Counted from the first letter of the stretch, positions 8,648 through 19,738 are shown. The stretch: DNA of 64,000 nucleotides from Geothrix paludis (GCF_022808815.1 NZ_JAKZLC010000001.1:1054001-1118000); one strand, 5' to 3'. Notes: generated by a model from the sequence alone, not told the origin. Numbers and translations: made by a program.

Positions 8648-9784
8648 TCAGTTCGCCCAGCGGGAGACCTGCTCCCAGACGTCCTCGTCCCGGGTGGGTC
8701 CGTTCAGCAGGATCGCGAACACCCGCACCTTCCCGTCGAAGGTCTGCAGGTAGCCGCACAGGCTGGTGACGCGATCGAGGTGGCCCGTCTTCACCCGGAT
8801 CCGCCGCGTGAGGTTGGGGTCCTTGATCTTCAGCTTCCAGGGTTCTCCGCCGATGATCTTCAGCGACGAGACGAACTCCGGCCCCACCTCGAAGTCGTGG
8901 TAGGCCCCGCGCAGGATGATGGCCAGGGTGCGGGCCGAGAGGCGGTTTTCCTTGCTGAGGCCCGAGCCATCCGTGATCCGGATGGCCTCCGGCCCCAGGT
9001 TGAAGGCGGACTGGTAGAAGGCCTGGATACGCTGGACGCCCCGGGGCCAGGAGCCCGCGCCGAAGCGGCGGGTCAGCATCTCGATCATGAAGTTGTTGGA
9101 CCACTTGTTGATGTCCTGCACCAGGGCGCGCAGGGGCGGCGAGGTCCAGGTGGCCAGCTTGCGCGGCACCTCCGGCCCCGCGGCGCCGCCCTCCACCGTG
9201 ATGCCGGTCTCCCGCAGGATCCTGAGGATGATCTCCCGGGCCTGGCGGTCGGGATCCTCGAGGATGCGGCCCCGGTCGTCCCGGTTGAAATCCACGGACA
9301 GGGCCCGCACCACGGGCAGGGTGTCGACCGAGGTGTTCTCCCAGCCCTGGGGCTCCCGCTGGGCGTCGAAGGCGCTCTGGTCCAGGCGCACGGTGCCGAG
9401 GACCCGCCGGAGGCCCTCCTTCTTCAGGGACTGGGCCAGCATCCAGACGCGCTCGCTGGTGAAGAGCGGATCGCCATCGCCCTTGAAGACGAGGTCCCCC
9501 TGCACCACGCCGTCCCTCAGGTCGCCCCAGACCTCGGTCTCGATGGTGGTGTCGGGCTTCAGCGTCTTCAGCAGGGCGTAGGTGGTGACCACCTTGGTGG
9601 TGCTGGCAGGCACAAGGGACACGCCGTCATCATGGCGCTCCAGCGCCCTGCCCGTGTCCACGTCCCAGATCCCCGCGGACACCGTGACCCCGCGGGCCTC
9701 CAGGCCCCTCACCCAGGTCCGGAAACCCTGGGCACGGGAGGGAAGCGCACACAGCAGCAGGAAGATGAGAAGCCGAATCGCCAC
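8648..9784 (-). CDS. dacB: D-alanyl-D-alanine carboxypeptidase/endopeptidase (PBP4 family)
   Basis: Periplasmic serine DD-peptidase that trims or cuts peptidoglycan cross-links. Three active-site motifs are visible: SxxK as STTK at residue 61, SxN as SNN in INKWSNNFM, and KTG in RVKTGHLDR near the C-terminus. A signal peptide covers the first 18 residues (ending SRAQG). At 378 residues it is shorter than E. coli PBP4, with a reduced insert between SxxK and SxN. The start is a GTG at 9784, chosen because it follows TGAGGT, lies 10 bp after the preceding gene's stop, and begins the signal peptide. Longer open frames upstream run into the neighbouring gene. Confidence 0.9.
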   Translation of the reverse strand: MAIRLLIFLLLCALPSRAQGFRTWVRGLEARGVTVSAGIWDVDTGRALERHDDGVSLVPASTTKVVTTYALLKTLKPDTTIETEVWGDLRDGVVQGDLVFKGDGDPLFTSERVWMLAQSLKKEGLRRVLGTVRLDQSAFDAQREPQGWENTSVDTLPVVRALSVDFNRDDRGRILEDPDRQAREIILRILRETGITVEGGAAGPEVPRKLATWTSPPLRALVQDINKWSNNFMIEMLTRRFGAGSWPRGVQRIQAFYQSAFNLGPEAIRITDGSGLSKENRLSARTLAIILRGAYHDFEVGPEFVSSLKIIGGEPWKLKIKDPNLTRRIRVKTGHLDRVTSLCGYLQTFDGKVRVFAILLNGPTRDEDVWEQVSRWAN

Positions 9785-9794
9785 GCCCGGGACC

Positions 9795-10319
9795 TCAGGG
9801 CTTCGAGACGGTCGGCGTGGTTCCCCGGAGGCTGCGCCGGGTCCGCTCGTTCTCGGTGGTGTTGCCTCCCAGCAGGTTCTCGTCGGCCCTGAACAGCCAG
9901 TCCCGCACCAGGGTCTTGCCCTGGTAGGCGTGGATGCTGTCCTTCTCGGAGCGGCTGCGCACGCCCACGATGGGCAGCCCCTGCGTGTCGCCGGAGGCTC
10001 CGGGCTGCACCTGCGTGAGGTATTCCCACTCGCCATTGCTGGTCATGGGATCCCGGTACTTCTGTCGCAGGATGTGGGGCCTGACCTTCATGACCTCGTC
10101 CAGATCCGTGGGGTAGCGGTTGTTCTTCGCGAAATAGACCCGCAGGGCCGCGGCGATGGCCTCGCCCCGGAAGATCAGCTCGGCCTCGTTCTCCCGCTGG
10201 ACCTCCGCGCTGATCACGGGACCGGCCTTCATGAGCATCACGCCCATCACGACGGCCATGGCCAGGGCGAGGGCCATGGTGAAGCCGCGCTGGGTACGGA
10301 ATGGGGAGGCGGTCCGCAT
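9795..10319 (-). CDS. type II secretion/type IV pilin-like (pseudopilin) protein
   Basis: A 174-residue protein with a class III-like signal: a basic leader RTQRG followed by FTMALALAMAVVMGV. The Glu at +5 normal in pilins is missing, as in some minor pseudopilins. A globular part follows the helix (YFAKNNRYPTDLDEVM is a common pseudopilin feature). It probably sits in the inner membrane facing the periplasm, as a minor component of a secretion or pilus machine encoded elsewhere. CTGGAGC precedes the ATG. It lies between the HD-GYP gene (21-bp gap) and dacB (10-bp gap), so it is likely transcribed with both. Confidence 0.7.
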   Translation of the reverse strand: MRTASPFRTQRGFTMALALAMAVVMGVMLMKAGPVISAEVQRENEAELIFRGEAIAAALRVYFAKNNRYPTDLDEVMKVRPHILRQKYRDPMTSNGEWEYLTQVQPGASGDTQGLPIVGVRSRSEKDSIHAYQGKTLVRDWLFRADENLLGGNTTENERTRRSLRGTTPTVSKP

Positions 10320-10340
10320 GAATGCTCCAGGCCTAAAATA

Positions 10341-12149
10341 TCAGGCCCGTTCCCCCTTACGTGCCATGAGCTCGCCAAAAGCTTCCACGACGGCGGGATC
10401 GAACTGGGAACCCGCCTCGTTACGCAGCTCCGCCAGCGCCTGGCGGAAGCCCTGGGGCCGGCGGTATCCCTTCCCGCTGGTCATGACCTCGTAGGCCTCG
10501 ATGAGGCCGATGATCCGGCTGCCCATGGGGATGGCCGTCTCCCGCAGGCCGTCCGGGTAGCCCCGGCCGTCCCAGTGTTCGTGGTGATGGCGGATCATGC
10601 GGACCACATCGAAGGGGAACCGCAGGTCCTTGAGGAAGACCGCCGCCAGCTCCGGATGGCTGCGGACCTTCTTCATCTCCTCGTCGCTCAGCTTCGGCTT
10701 GGCGAGCATCTGGGGGTCCAGCAGCAGCAGGCCCACGTCATGGAGCATGGCGGCGATGCTCACCGCCTCCACTTCCTCCGTGGGCAGATCGAGCAGAAGC
10801 GCCAGATCCCTCGCCAGGCGCGCGGTGGCCAGGCTGTGGGGCCGGAGGTTGGGCACGCGGATCTCGCTGGATTGCAGGATGCGATGGCTCACGGACAGGA
10901 AGGCCTGGTGGTAGCGCTCGTGGAGCCGCGCCTCCTGCAGGTGGAGGGCCAGCACCCGGCTCAGCTGGCGGATGGCCTCGATCTCGGCCAGGGAGAAGGA
11001 CTGGTCCTCCAGGCGGAACACCATCACCAGGTCGTGCCCCTGGGGTGTCTCGTTGAGCAGGAGGGGCATGTAGGTGGCGAAGGCGCCCGTCAGCGGCGGC
11101 ACTTCCGGCATCTCGGTCCGGGTGATGAGGCGCAGGTCCGGCTCCCTCACCGTGGGGAGGTGGAAGGTGGCGTGGGCAAGGATCTGCTGCTGCAGGTCCG
11201 GCGACAGGGGCAGCGTACTGAAGGCCAGGATGGGCCGGATCTCCTCGGGATCCTCGATCCAGAGCGCCACGGCGGTGGCCGGCAGGATCTGGCTGATGAG
11301 CCCGGCGATCTCCCAGAAGAAGGTCCGCTGCTCGGGCCGCACCATGCCCTTCTGGCGATCCGGATTCGCCGGGGCGGGGGCCACCCAGCCGCTGAGGGAG
11401 CGGTCCGGCTCCCAGGGAAGCGAACCGTAGCCTTCCCTGCCACCGGGGAAGCCGTAGAGGCGCTCCCGGGTCGAAGGACCGGCGGAGTGGACCCCCGGCC
11501 CCGGGGCGCGCGAGTGCTCGGTGGGCCGGGCCGGCGCCAGGAGCGGTTCCGGCGCAGGCGCGAGCTCCTCGAGGAGATCGGCCGCGGTGGGCAGGCCTTC
11601 CGGCACCACGCCCGGGCCGATGGGAGGCGCGGGGCTGACCGCGCGGGCGCCGCCGAAGAAGTGGAATTCCTTCAGCGCCGCTACAAGGTCCCCGCAGATG
11701 GCCAGGGTGGGCGGTTCGTCCCGCTCCACCTCGAAGGTTCCGCCCTTGATGCGGTCCCGCTGGATCAGGAGGCCCACCCAGTCGCCCTGGAGATACACCG
11801 GCGTGATGAGGTAGCGGGGCCATTCCCCGCCTTGGCCGAAGGCGGACAGCTCCGGCGATTCCGACGCATCGTTCACCACGTAGGTGCGGCGCGCCCGCTG
11901 GGTCCTCACCAGGAGCGGATGGCCCTCCGGGATGGATACGGGTGGGCGGGTGCCCCGCGGCCATCCGTAGAAGCTCACCACCTCGAAGGCGCCCTGCCCG
12001 GGCACGCGGAGGTAGAGGGCGCCCTTGGTGCTGCCCACTTCTTCCATGCAGCGGTAGAGCACCTGGGAGCAGCGATTCGCCAGCGCTTCACCGAGGATGA
12101 GGGGGGACACCGGCATGGGACGCATCCAGACCGAAAGAAGGCCCATCAT
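10341..12149 (-). CDS. GAF and HD-GYP domain protein, probable c-di-GMP phosphodiesterase
   Basis: A 602-residue soluble signalling protein. An N-terminal GAF-like region covers about 15-170, a low-complexity Pro/Gly linker 175-265, a second GAF-like domain about 275-410, and an HD-GYP domain about 425-600. The HD pair is in MLHDVG near residue 470 and the GYP motif in HHEHWDGRGYPDG near 529, so the metal site and signature appear complete. The Lys usually following HDIG is Leu. HD-GYP enzymes hydrolyse cyclic di-GMP. Next to a pseudopilin-like gene, it may tie the second messenger to pilus or secretion activity; that link is inference. The ATG pair at 12146-12149 offers two near-identical starts. 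Confidence 0.87.
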   Translation of the reverse strand: MMGLLSVWMRPMPVSPLILGEALANRCSQVLYRCMEEVGSTKGALYLRVPGQGAFEVVSFYGWPRGTRPPVSIPEGHPLLVRTQRARRTYVVNDASESPELSAFGQGGEWPRYLITPVYLQGDWVGLLIQRDRIKGGTFEVERDEPPTLAICGDLVAALKEFHFFGGARAVSPAPPIGPGVVPEGLPTAADLLEELAPAPEPLLAPARPTEHSRAPGPGVHSAGPSTRERLYGFPGGREGYGSLPWEPDRSLSGWVAPAPANPDRQKGMVRPEQRTFFWEIAGLISQILPATAVALWIEDPEEIRPILAFSTLPLSPDLQQQILAHATFHLPTVREPDLRLITRTEMPEVPPLTGAFATYMPLLLNETPQGHDLVMVFRLEDQSFSLAEIEAIRQLSRVLALHLQEARLHERYHQAFLSVSHRILQSSEIRVPNLRPHSLATARLARDLALLLDLPTEEVEAVSIAAMLHDVGLLLLDPQMLAKPKLSDEEMKKVRSHPELAAVFLKDLRFPFDVVRMIRHHHEHWDGRGYPDGLRETAIPMGSRIIGLIEAYEVMTSGKGYRRPQGFRQALAELRNEAGSQFDPAVVEAFGELMARKGERA

Positions 12150-12162
12150 GGCAGACCGACAT

Positions 12163-12182
12163 CCTGCATATCTAGATGCAGG
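12163..12182. repeat. 7-bp inverted repeat upstream of the HD-GYP gene
   Basis: CCTGCAT, six bases, ATGCAGG: perfect arms. It lies 14 bp before the HD-GYP start, between it and the fabD-like stop. It could be an operator or a small hairpin in the 5' leader. Confidence 0.35.
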
Positions 12183-12203
12183 GGCGGTTGTCGAAACGTT
12201 TTT

Positions 12204-13103
12204 TTACGGCTTCGGGACCATCTGGAGCGATGCCACCGTCAGGTCCCGGGCCGCCCAACGGGTCAGCCCCGCCAGCTGCCGGCCGTGGCCGCACTCGGCG
12301 AGGGGCGCGCCCAGCACCTTCAGCCGGGCCACCACCGCCAGCCAGTCCACGGGCAGGGCCACGGAGGCGATGCCCTCGTCCCAGGCCGCCGCGCCCGTGT
12401 CCAGGATCCGCCCGTCGAAGTGGGAGATCAGGGGGAACGCGGGTTCCGCCGGCGCCACCGCCGCCAGCCTCCGGGTGATGGCGGGCAGCAGGGCCGCCAT
12501 GTGGGGACCGTGCAGGGGATGGCGCACCGGCAGCAGCCCCGCCTTCAGGGCGGAGGGGCCCAGCGCCGCCACCAGCGCCTCCAGCGCGGGCACGGGCCCC
12601 GAGACCGTGAACTGGGCCTGGCCGTTGCGGTTCGAGAGCACCAGGTCCGGGTGATCCGTCAGGGCGCGCCGCACCTCCAGCTCCGGCACCCCGATGAGGA
12701 AGGCCATGCCCATGGTCCCTGGGCCGAAGGTGGCCTCGCTGAGGTCCTCCACCGCGGAGATGAGGTCGAGGGCCGCCTCGAGCGGCACCACACCCGCCGC
12801 CACGAGGGCGGAGTAGAACCCCATGCTGTGCCCCGTGGCGGCGACAGGAAGGGGCAGGCCGGCCGCGCGCCAGGCTCGGTAGACGCCCACGGAATGGGCC
12901 AGCACGGCGCAGGGCGCCAGGCGCTGGGACCGCAGCAGGTCCAGGGGGCCCTCCGCCATGGCCTGCCGCAAGGGCCTGCCCGTGCGGGCCTCCGCGGCTG
13001 CCAGGGTCGCCACCCAGGCTTCGTGGGCCTCCCATCCCTGGGACATGCCCACGGCCTCGGTGCCCTGGCCGGGAAACAGGAGGATGGAGGCGGGCGCGGA
13101 CAT
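12204..13103 (-). CDS. FabD-like ACP S-malonyltransferase / acyltransferase
   Basis: A 299-residue acyltransferase-fold protein. The N-terminus LLFPGQGTEAVGM is the classic FabD start, the nucleophile is Ser93 in GHSMG, and the second catalytic residue is likely the His in HPLHGPHM. FabD enzymes move malonyl from CoA to acyl-carrier protein for fatty-acid synthesis. The residue after the nucleophile elbow is Phe-Tyr (GHSMGFY) rather than the GHSLGE of standard FabD, and no other fatty-acid genes are nearby. It may therefore be a paralogue with another acyl donor, such as MdcH-type or polyketide-type. Divergent from the P-loop gene 51 bp away. Confidence 0.75.
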   Translation of the reverse strand: MSAPASILLFPGQGTEAVGMSQGWEAHEAWVATLAAAEARTGRPLRQAMAEGPLDLLRSQRLAPCAVLAHSVGVYRAWRAAGLPLPVAATGHSMGFYSALVAAGVVPLEAALDLISAVEDLSEATFGPGTMGMAFLIGVPELEVRRALTDHPDLVLSNRNGQAQFTVSGPVPALEALVAALGPSALKAGLLPVRHPLHGPHMAALLPAITRRLAAVAPAEPAFPLISHFDGRILDTGAAAWDEGIASVALPVDWLAVVARLKVLGAPLAECGHGRQLAGLTRWAARDLTVASLQMVPKP

Positions 13104-13154
13104 GGTCTCGAGGATAGGGTGCCGGATCCCCCGTCATCCAGTAGGCTGGGGGCC

Positions 13155-14189
13155 ATGTCCCCCCTTCCCTCCCCGGCCCCGCTGCCCTGGCAGCAGGTCC
13201 CCTGGCACGAGCGCCGCTCCTACTGGGAGCTGGACGAAGGCCAGAGGAAGGAGCTGCGCGAAGCCCTGGAGGCCGAGGCCGCGGACCTGGCCCGCCACGC
13301 CGGTCCCGCCCTCGACGACTACGCCGCCCGGCCCGGCACCCTCAAGGGCCAGCTGGTGAATGGCGACCTGCTCGCCACCCTGCTGCCCACCCTCCAGCAG
13401 AACCCCACCCAGGGCTACGAGGCCCTGGAAGATCCCGCCGGCCGGGCCGCCGTGCACCTGAACGCGCTCGGCAAGCGCCTCCGGGACCGGGCCCTCGCCC
13501 AGGCCCAGGGCGGGCCGGTGATCATCTTCATGGGCGGCCAGGCCACCGGGAAGACCACCAACGCCCTGGCGCTCGGCTCCGCCTTCGGCGCCGTGTTCGA
13601 CGCGCCCCACACGGATCCCGATGGCGTGGCCTTCCTCCTGGACCGCATCCGGAGCGCGGGCAGCCACGAGGTCCACCTCGCCTACACCGACCGCGACCCC
13701 GGCGGCGCCCTCAAAGCCATGCTGGCCCGCTCCGAGCGCGAAGGCCGCTACGTGCCCCTGGATCGCATGGCCCGGGCCCACGCCTGGGCCCCCTTCACCT
13801 TCCTGGGCTTCGCCCCCCGGGCGGGCCGCTCCCTGCGGCTCTACCACGTGCGCGTGGAGGACGAGGGCCCGGATCTCATGACCACGGGGCACGAAGCCAT
13901 CGCCGCCGTGCGGGCCCGCCCCAAGCCCGTCGATTCCGTGGTTGCCTACCAGCTCCAGACCGCTTACCTTTCCCTACTGAGGATCCAAACCCATGACCCC
14001 CGAACCTGGTACCCGCGGGACGTACTCGCAGGACTCAACCGAACCCTCGACCCCTGGCGCCGAAGCGAAGCCGACCATCTCCTTCGCCGATTTATCGAAG
14101 CTGTGGCGGAACGAAGTGCCCAAGCTGATCCAGGCCCACGAGGCGGATCGGATGGAAGTTCGGCGGAGCCTGGGCCTCGCCTGAGCTGA
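13155..14189 (+). CDS. P-loop NTPase, zeta-toxin-like
   Basis: A 344-residue protein with Walker A GGQATGKTT at 127-135, in a context (VIIFMGGQATGKTT, then AYTDRD and Arg-rich helices) like zeta-toxin or small-molecule kinases. A helical N-terminal region of about 115 residues precedes it. No antitoxin-like gene is adjacent, so a toxin role is not supported; a housekeeping kinase is as likely. The 3' end is odd: from about codon 280 the frame has ordinary third bases while the +1-shifted frame (13993-14184) carries the genome's G/C-ending pattern. The true C-terminus may be near the out-of-frame TGA at 13978 if a frameshift exists. The stop lies inside a hairpin. Confidence 0.62.
   Translation: MSPLPSPAPLPWQQVPWHERRSYWELDEGQRKELREALEAEAADLARHAGPALDDYAARPGTLKGQLVNGDLLATLLPTLQQNPTQGYEALEDPAGRAAVHLNALGKRLRDRALAQAQGGPVIIFMGGQATGKTTNALALGSAFGAVFDAPHTDPDGVAFLLDRIRSAGSHEVHLAYTDRDPGGALKAMLARSEREGRYVPLDRMARAHAWAPFTFLGFAPRAGRSLRLYHVRVEDEGPDLMTTGHEAIAAVRARPKPVDSVVAYQLQTAYLSLLRIQTHDPRTWYPRDVLAGLNRTLDPWRRSEADHLLRRFIEAVAERSAQADPGPRGGSDGSSAEPGPRLS
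13993..14184 (+). CDS. small hypothetical protein overlapping the P-loop gene
   Basis: A 63-residue ORF in a different frame from the P-loop gene. Support: TGAGGA at 13978-13983 ten bases before the ATG; an in-frame TGA at 13978, so it starts just after a stop; and third codon positions mostly G or C across its length, unlike the overlapping frame. The N-terminal third is Pro/Thr/Ser-rich and the C-terminal half is likely helical (LSKLWRNEVPKLIQAHEADR). I recognise no family. Confidence 0.6.
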   Translation: MTPEPGTRGTYSQDSTEPSTPGAEAKPTISFADLSKLWRNEVPKLIQAHEADRMEVRRSLGLA

Positions 14190-14272
14190 ATTCGCTACGC
14201 GAATTCAGATGGGAACTGCTTTTCTGCATTCGCGTAGCGAAATGCTTATGTGAATTCGCGCAGCGAATTCAC
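14187..14272. repeat. triple tandem hairpin (GAATTCGC / GCGAATTC units)
   Basis: Three hairpins in 86 bp: 14187-14207 (TGAATTCGC-TAC-GCGAATTCA), 14226-14245 (GCATTCGC-GTA-GCGAAATGC, one bulge) and 14250-14272 (GTGAATTCGC-GCA-GCGAATTCAC). The first contains the stop of the P-loop gene and the third the stop of the convergent CoA-binding gene. There is no U-tract, so it is not a canonical terminator. It looks like a small palindromic repeat family or a bidirectional 3'-end structure. Confidence 0.85.
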
Positions 14273-14670
14273 TCGTGATAGCCCATCACCACCAGCAGGC
14301 ACGGCCCTCCCGCGATGACGTTCATGCCCAGGGATTCCGCCGTGCGGACGGCCTCGTCGCTCTCGGCCCCGGGCTGCATCCAGATGTGCTTCACGCCCGC
14401 CGCCGCGGCCTCGCGCACCACCTGCTCCGTGGTGGCGGGCGGCGTGATCACGGAGATGGCCGGCACCTTCACGGGCAGCGCCGCCAGCGAGGGATAGGCC
14501 TTCAGCCCCTCCACCTCCGGCGCCCTGGGATTGATGGGATAGACCTCGTGCCCGTGCTGCAGGTAGCAGCGCAGCACCTTGTTGCCGTACTTCGAGCGAT
14601 CCGTGCTGGCCCCCACCACCGCGAAGGGGCCGGAAGTCAGGAAGGACTGGATGCGCTCTTGGACGGACAT
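14269..14670 (-). CDS. CoA-binding domain protein (YccU-like)
   Basis: A 133-residue single Rossmann-fold domain of the CoA_binding_2 type. The nucleotide-binding turn is AVVGASTDRSKYGN near residues 17-30, followed by YLQHGHEVYPINPRAPEVEG and the late block HIWMQPGAES, all characteristic of the YccU family. Members bind CoA in vitro and are of unsure cellular role. GGAGG lies six bases before the ATG. It is downstream of carB in the same direction, separated by 124 bp with a long inverted repeat, so it probably has its own transcript. Confidence 0.9.
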   Translation of the reverse strand: MSVQERIQSFLTSGPFAVVGASTDRSKYGNKVLRCYLQHGHEVYPINPRAPEVEGLKAYPSLAALPVKVPAISVITPPATTEQVVREAAAAGVKHIWMQPGAESDEAVRTAESLGMNVIAGGPCLLVVMGYHE

Positions 14671-14696
14671 GGGAACCTCCGGGAGGAGAAGACTCT

Positions 14697-14787
14697 AACC
14701 GCGAAAAACGCGAAAGATCGCGAAAAGGAAATGAAGGCGGAATGTCCGCTTTCACTTCCTTCGCGCCATTTCGTGTCTTTCGCGGTT
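14697..14787. repeat. long imperfect inverted repeat, CGCGAAA-rich
   Basis: Arms of about 40 bp: the left begins AACCGCGAAA (14697-14706) and the right ends TTTCGCGGTT (14778-14787). Both contain repeated CGCGAAA/CACGAAA words and close over CGGA-ATG-TCCG. It lies between the carB stop and the CoA-binding gene start, both on the minus strand. It is likely a dispersed intergenic repeat. Confidence 0.8.
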
Positions 14788-14794
14788 CCAGTTC

Positions 14795-17996
<3,202 letters not shown>

Positions 17997-18004
<8 letters not shown>

Positions 18005-19079
18005 GGTGGACCTCCTGGAGCATGTCGACAAAGCGCTTGAAGGCCGGATGCGCATCGTGCGGGCCCGGCGATGCCTCGGGGTGGTGCTGGAGCGAGAAGA
18101 TCGGGAGTTTCGTGTGCCGCAGGCCCTCGACGGTGCCGTCGCTGAGGTGCTTGTGGGTCACCTCGATCTCCTTGGGCAGGCTGGCCTCGTCCACGGCGAA
18201 GCCGTGGTTCTGGGCCGTGATCTCGACGCGGCCGGTGGTCAGGTCATGCACGGGCTGGTTGGCGCCGCGGTGGCCGAACTTGAGCTTGAAGGTGCGGCCG
18301 CCGAAGGCCTGGCCCAGCAGCTGGTGGCCCAGGCAGATGCCGAAGATGGGCAGCTTGCCGATGCAGGCCTCGACCTCCTTCTGCATGCCGGGCAGCGCGG
18401 CGGGATCGCCGGGACCGTTGCTGAGGAAGAGGCCGTGGAATCGCTTGTCCGCCAGCTCCGTGGCCGGGGCGTCCCAGGGGAAGACCTCCAGGTGCAGGCC
18501 CACGGCCTCCAGCTGCCTCAGGATGCTCAGCTTGATGCCGCCATCCAGCACGGCCACGCGGAAGGCGCCGCCGGGGTTCAACTCGTAGCGCTCCTGGCAG
18601 CTCACCTCCGCGCAGAGGGCCTGGCCGGTCATGTCCGGCAGGGCCTTGGCCTTGGCCACGCCCGCCTCGAGGCTGCCGTCCAGCTCGGTCCAGATGAGGG
18701 AGGGCTGGGAACCCTGGTCCCGCAGGTGCTGGGTGAGGGCCCGGGTGTCGAGGTCCGTCATCACCGGGATGTGGTGGCGCTTGAGCCAGCCCGCCAGGTC
18801 ACCCTCGGAGCGGGTGTGGTCCGGCGAGAAGGTCAGGCGTCGGCAGAGCAGGCCCGTGGCCCAGGGCCGCGTGCCCTCGTTGAGATCGGCGTGGATCCCG
18901 TAGATGCCCTGCTCGGGGAAGGTCATGCAGACCATCTGCCCCGCGAAGCTGGGATCCGTGAGGATCTCCTGGTAGCCGGCCATGGCCGTGGTGAACACCG
19001 CCTCGCCGCCCCCGCCGAAGCCCAACGGCGCCCGCCCCCGGAAGATGGTCCCGTCCTTCAGGATCAGGTGCGCTCGCAT
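17997..19079 (-). CDS. carA: carbamoyl-phosphate synthase small subunit (glutaminase)
   Basis: The 360-residue glutamine amidotransferase subunit of carbamoyl-phosphate synthase. The CarA-specific N-terminal domain contains [16 protein letters not shown]. The class I amidotransferase domain has the catalytic Cys near residue 250 in GICLGHQ and the His/Glu pair in HHPE near 335. First gene of the carAB operon. A strong hairpin followed by a T-run lies 27 bp upstream of its ATG, suggesting premature termination or attenuation in the leader. Confidence 0.98.
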
Positions 19080-19105
19080 GTGCGTCCCCCGCTCGGCGGC
19101 TCTGC

Positions 19106-19137
19106 AAAAACCCCGCGGGGGCCGGGCCGCCGCGGGG
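19106..19137 (-). terminator. terminator-like hairpin in the carAB leader
   Basis: On the minus strand, a GC-rich stem with CCCCGCGG / CCGCGGGG arms (19111-19137) is followed directly by five Ts (19110-19106), 27 bp before the carA ATG. No complete gene ends here, so it is not an ordinary gene-end terminator. An open frame MAENPLNKKADPRFPRSLHS begins upstream at 19228 after AAAGGAG and reads through the hairpin. A candidate attenuator for pyrimidine or arginine control; no antiterminator was proven. Confidence 0.5.
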
Positions 19138-19282
19138 TCGTGAGAATGACTCGGTCCTTCGGGACCAAAGTGAGTGTAACGACCTGGGAAAGCGAGGATC
19201 AGCCTTTTTGTTCAAGGGGTTTTCGGCCATACTGCTCCTTTGTTCCCGAGGTAGACGACACTGTTTCGGCCACACTGGAGGC

Positions 19283-19738
19283 ATGTGGAGCGGTGACGAC
19301 ATCTACTTCATGAAGCTCGCCCTCGAGGAGGCCGAGAAGGCGGACCGCCTGGACGAGGTGCCCGTGGGGGCCGTGGTGGTGTCCGAGGGCGCCCTGCTGG
19401 GCCGGGGGCACAACCACCCCGTGAAGCTGAACGATCCCACGGCCCACGCGGAGATCCAGGCCCTGCGAAGCGCCGGGGCCTGGGCGAAGAACTACCGGCT
19501 CACGGGCGCCACGCTCTTCGTGACGCTGGAGCCCTGCCTCATGTGCTTCGGCGCCCTGATCCATGCGCGGGTGGACCGCGTGGTGTTCGGCGCCTCGGAT
19601 CCCAAGGTGGGCGTCAGCCGCTGGCTGGGCGCCCTGGAGGGCGCGAACCTGAACCACCGCATCGCCTTCGAGGGCGGCCTCCTGGAGCCCGAATGCCGGG
19701 AGCAGCTCCAGGCCTTCTTTCGGCGGCGGCGAGCCTAG
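19283..19738 (+). CDS. tadA: tRNA-specific adenosine deaminase
   Basis: A zinc enzyme that converts A34 to inosine in tRNA-Arg(ACG). In 151 residues the metal/catalytic motifs are complete: HAE at 55-57 (His ligand and proton-shuttling Glu) and PCLMC with Cys85 and Cys88. The family block FGASDPKVG follows. CTGGAGG sits just before the ATG, which removes 25 residues of an upstream in-frame extension that lacks homology. Divergent from carA, and its last 4 bp overlap the convergent downstream gene. Confidence 0.95.
   Translation: MWSGDDIYFMKLALEEAEKADRLDEVPVGAVVVSEGALLGRGHNHPVKLNDPTAHAEIQALRSAGAWAKNYRLTGATLFVTLEPCLMCFGALIHARVDRVVFGASDPKVGVSRWLGALEGANLNHRIAFEGGLLEPECREQLQAFFRRRRA

Noticed and set aside
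13155-14189. Toxin-antitoxin module
   Set aside because: The P-loop protein only loosely resembles zeta toxin, and no antitoxin-like gene lies upstream; the small downstream ORF overlaps it and is not an epsilon-type protein.
14187-14272. Insertion sequence ends
   Set aside because: No transposase ORF or target-site duplication is visible.
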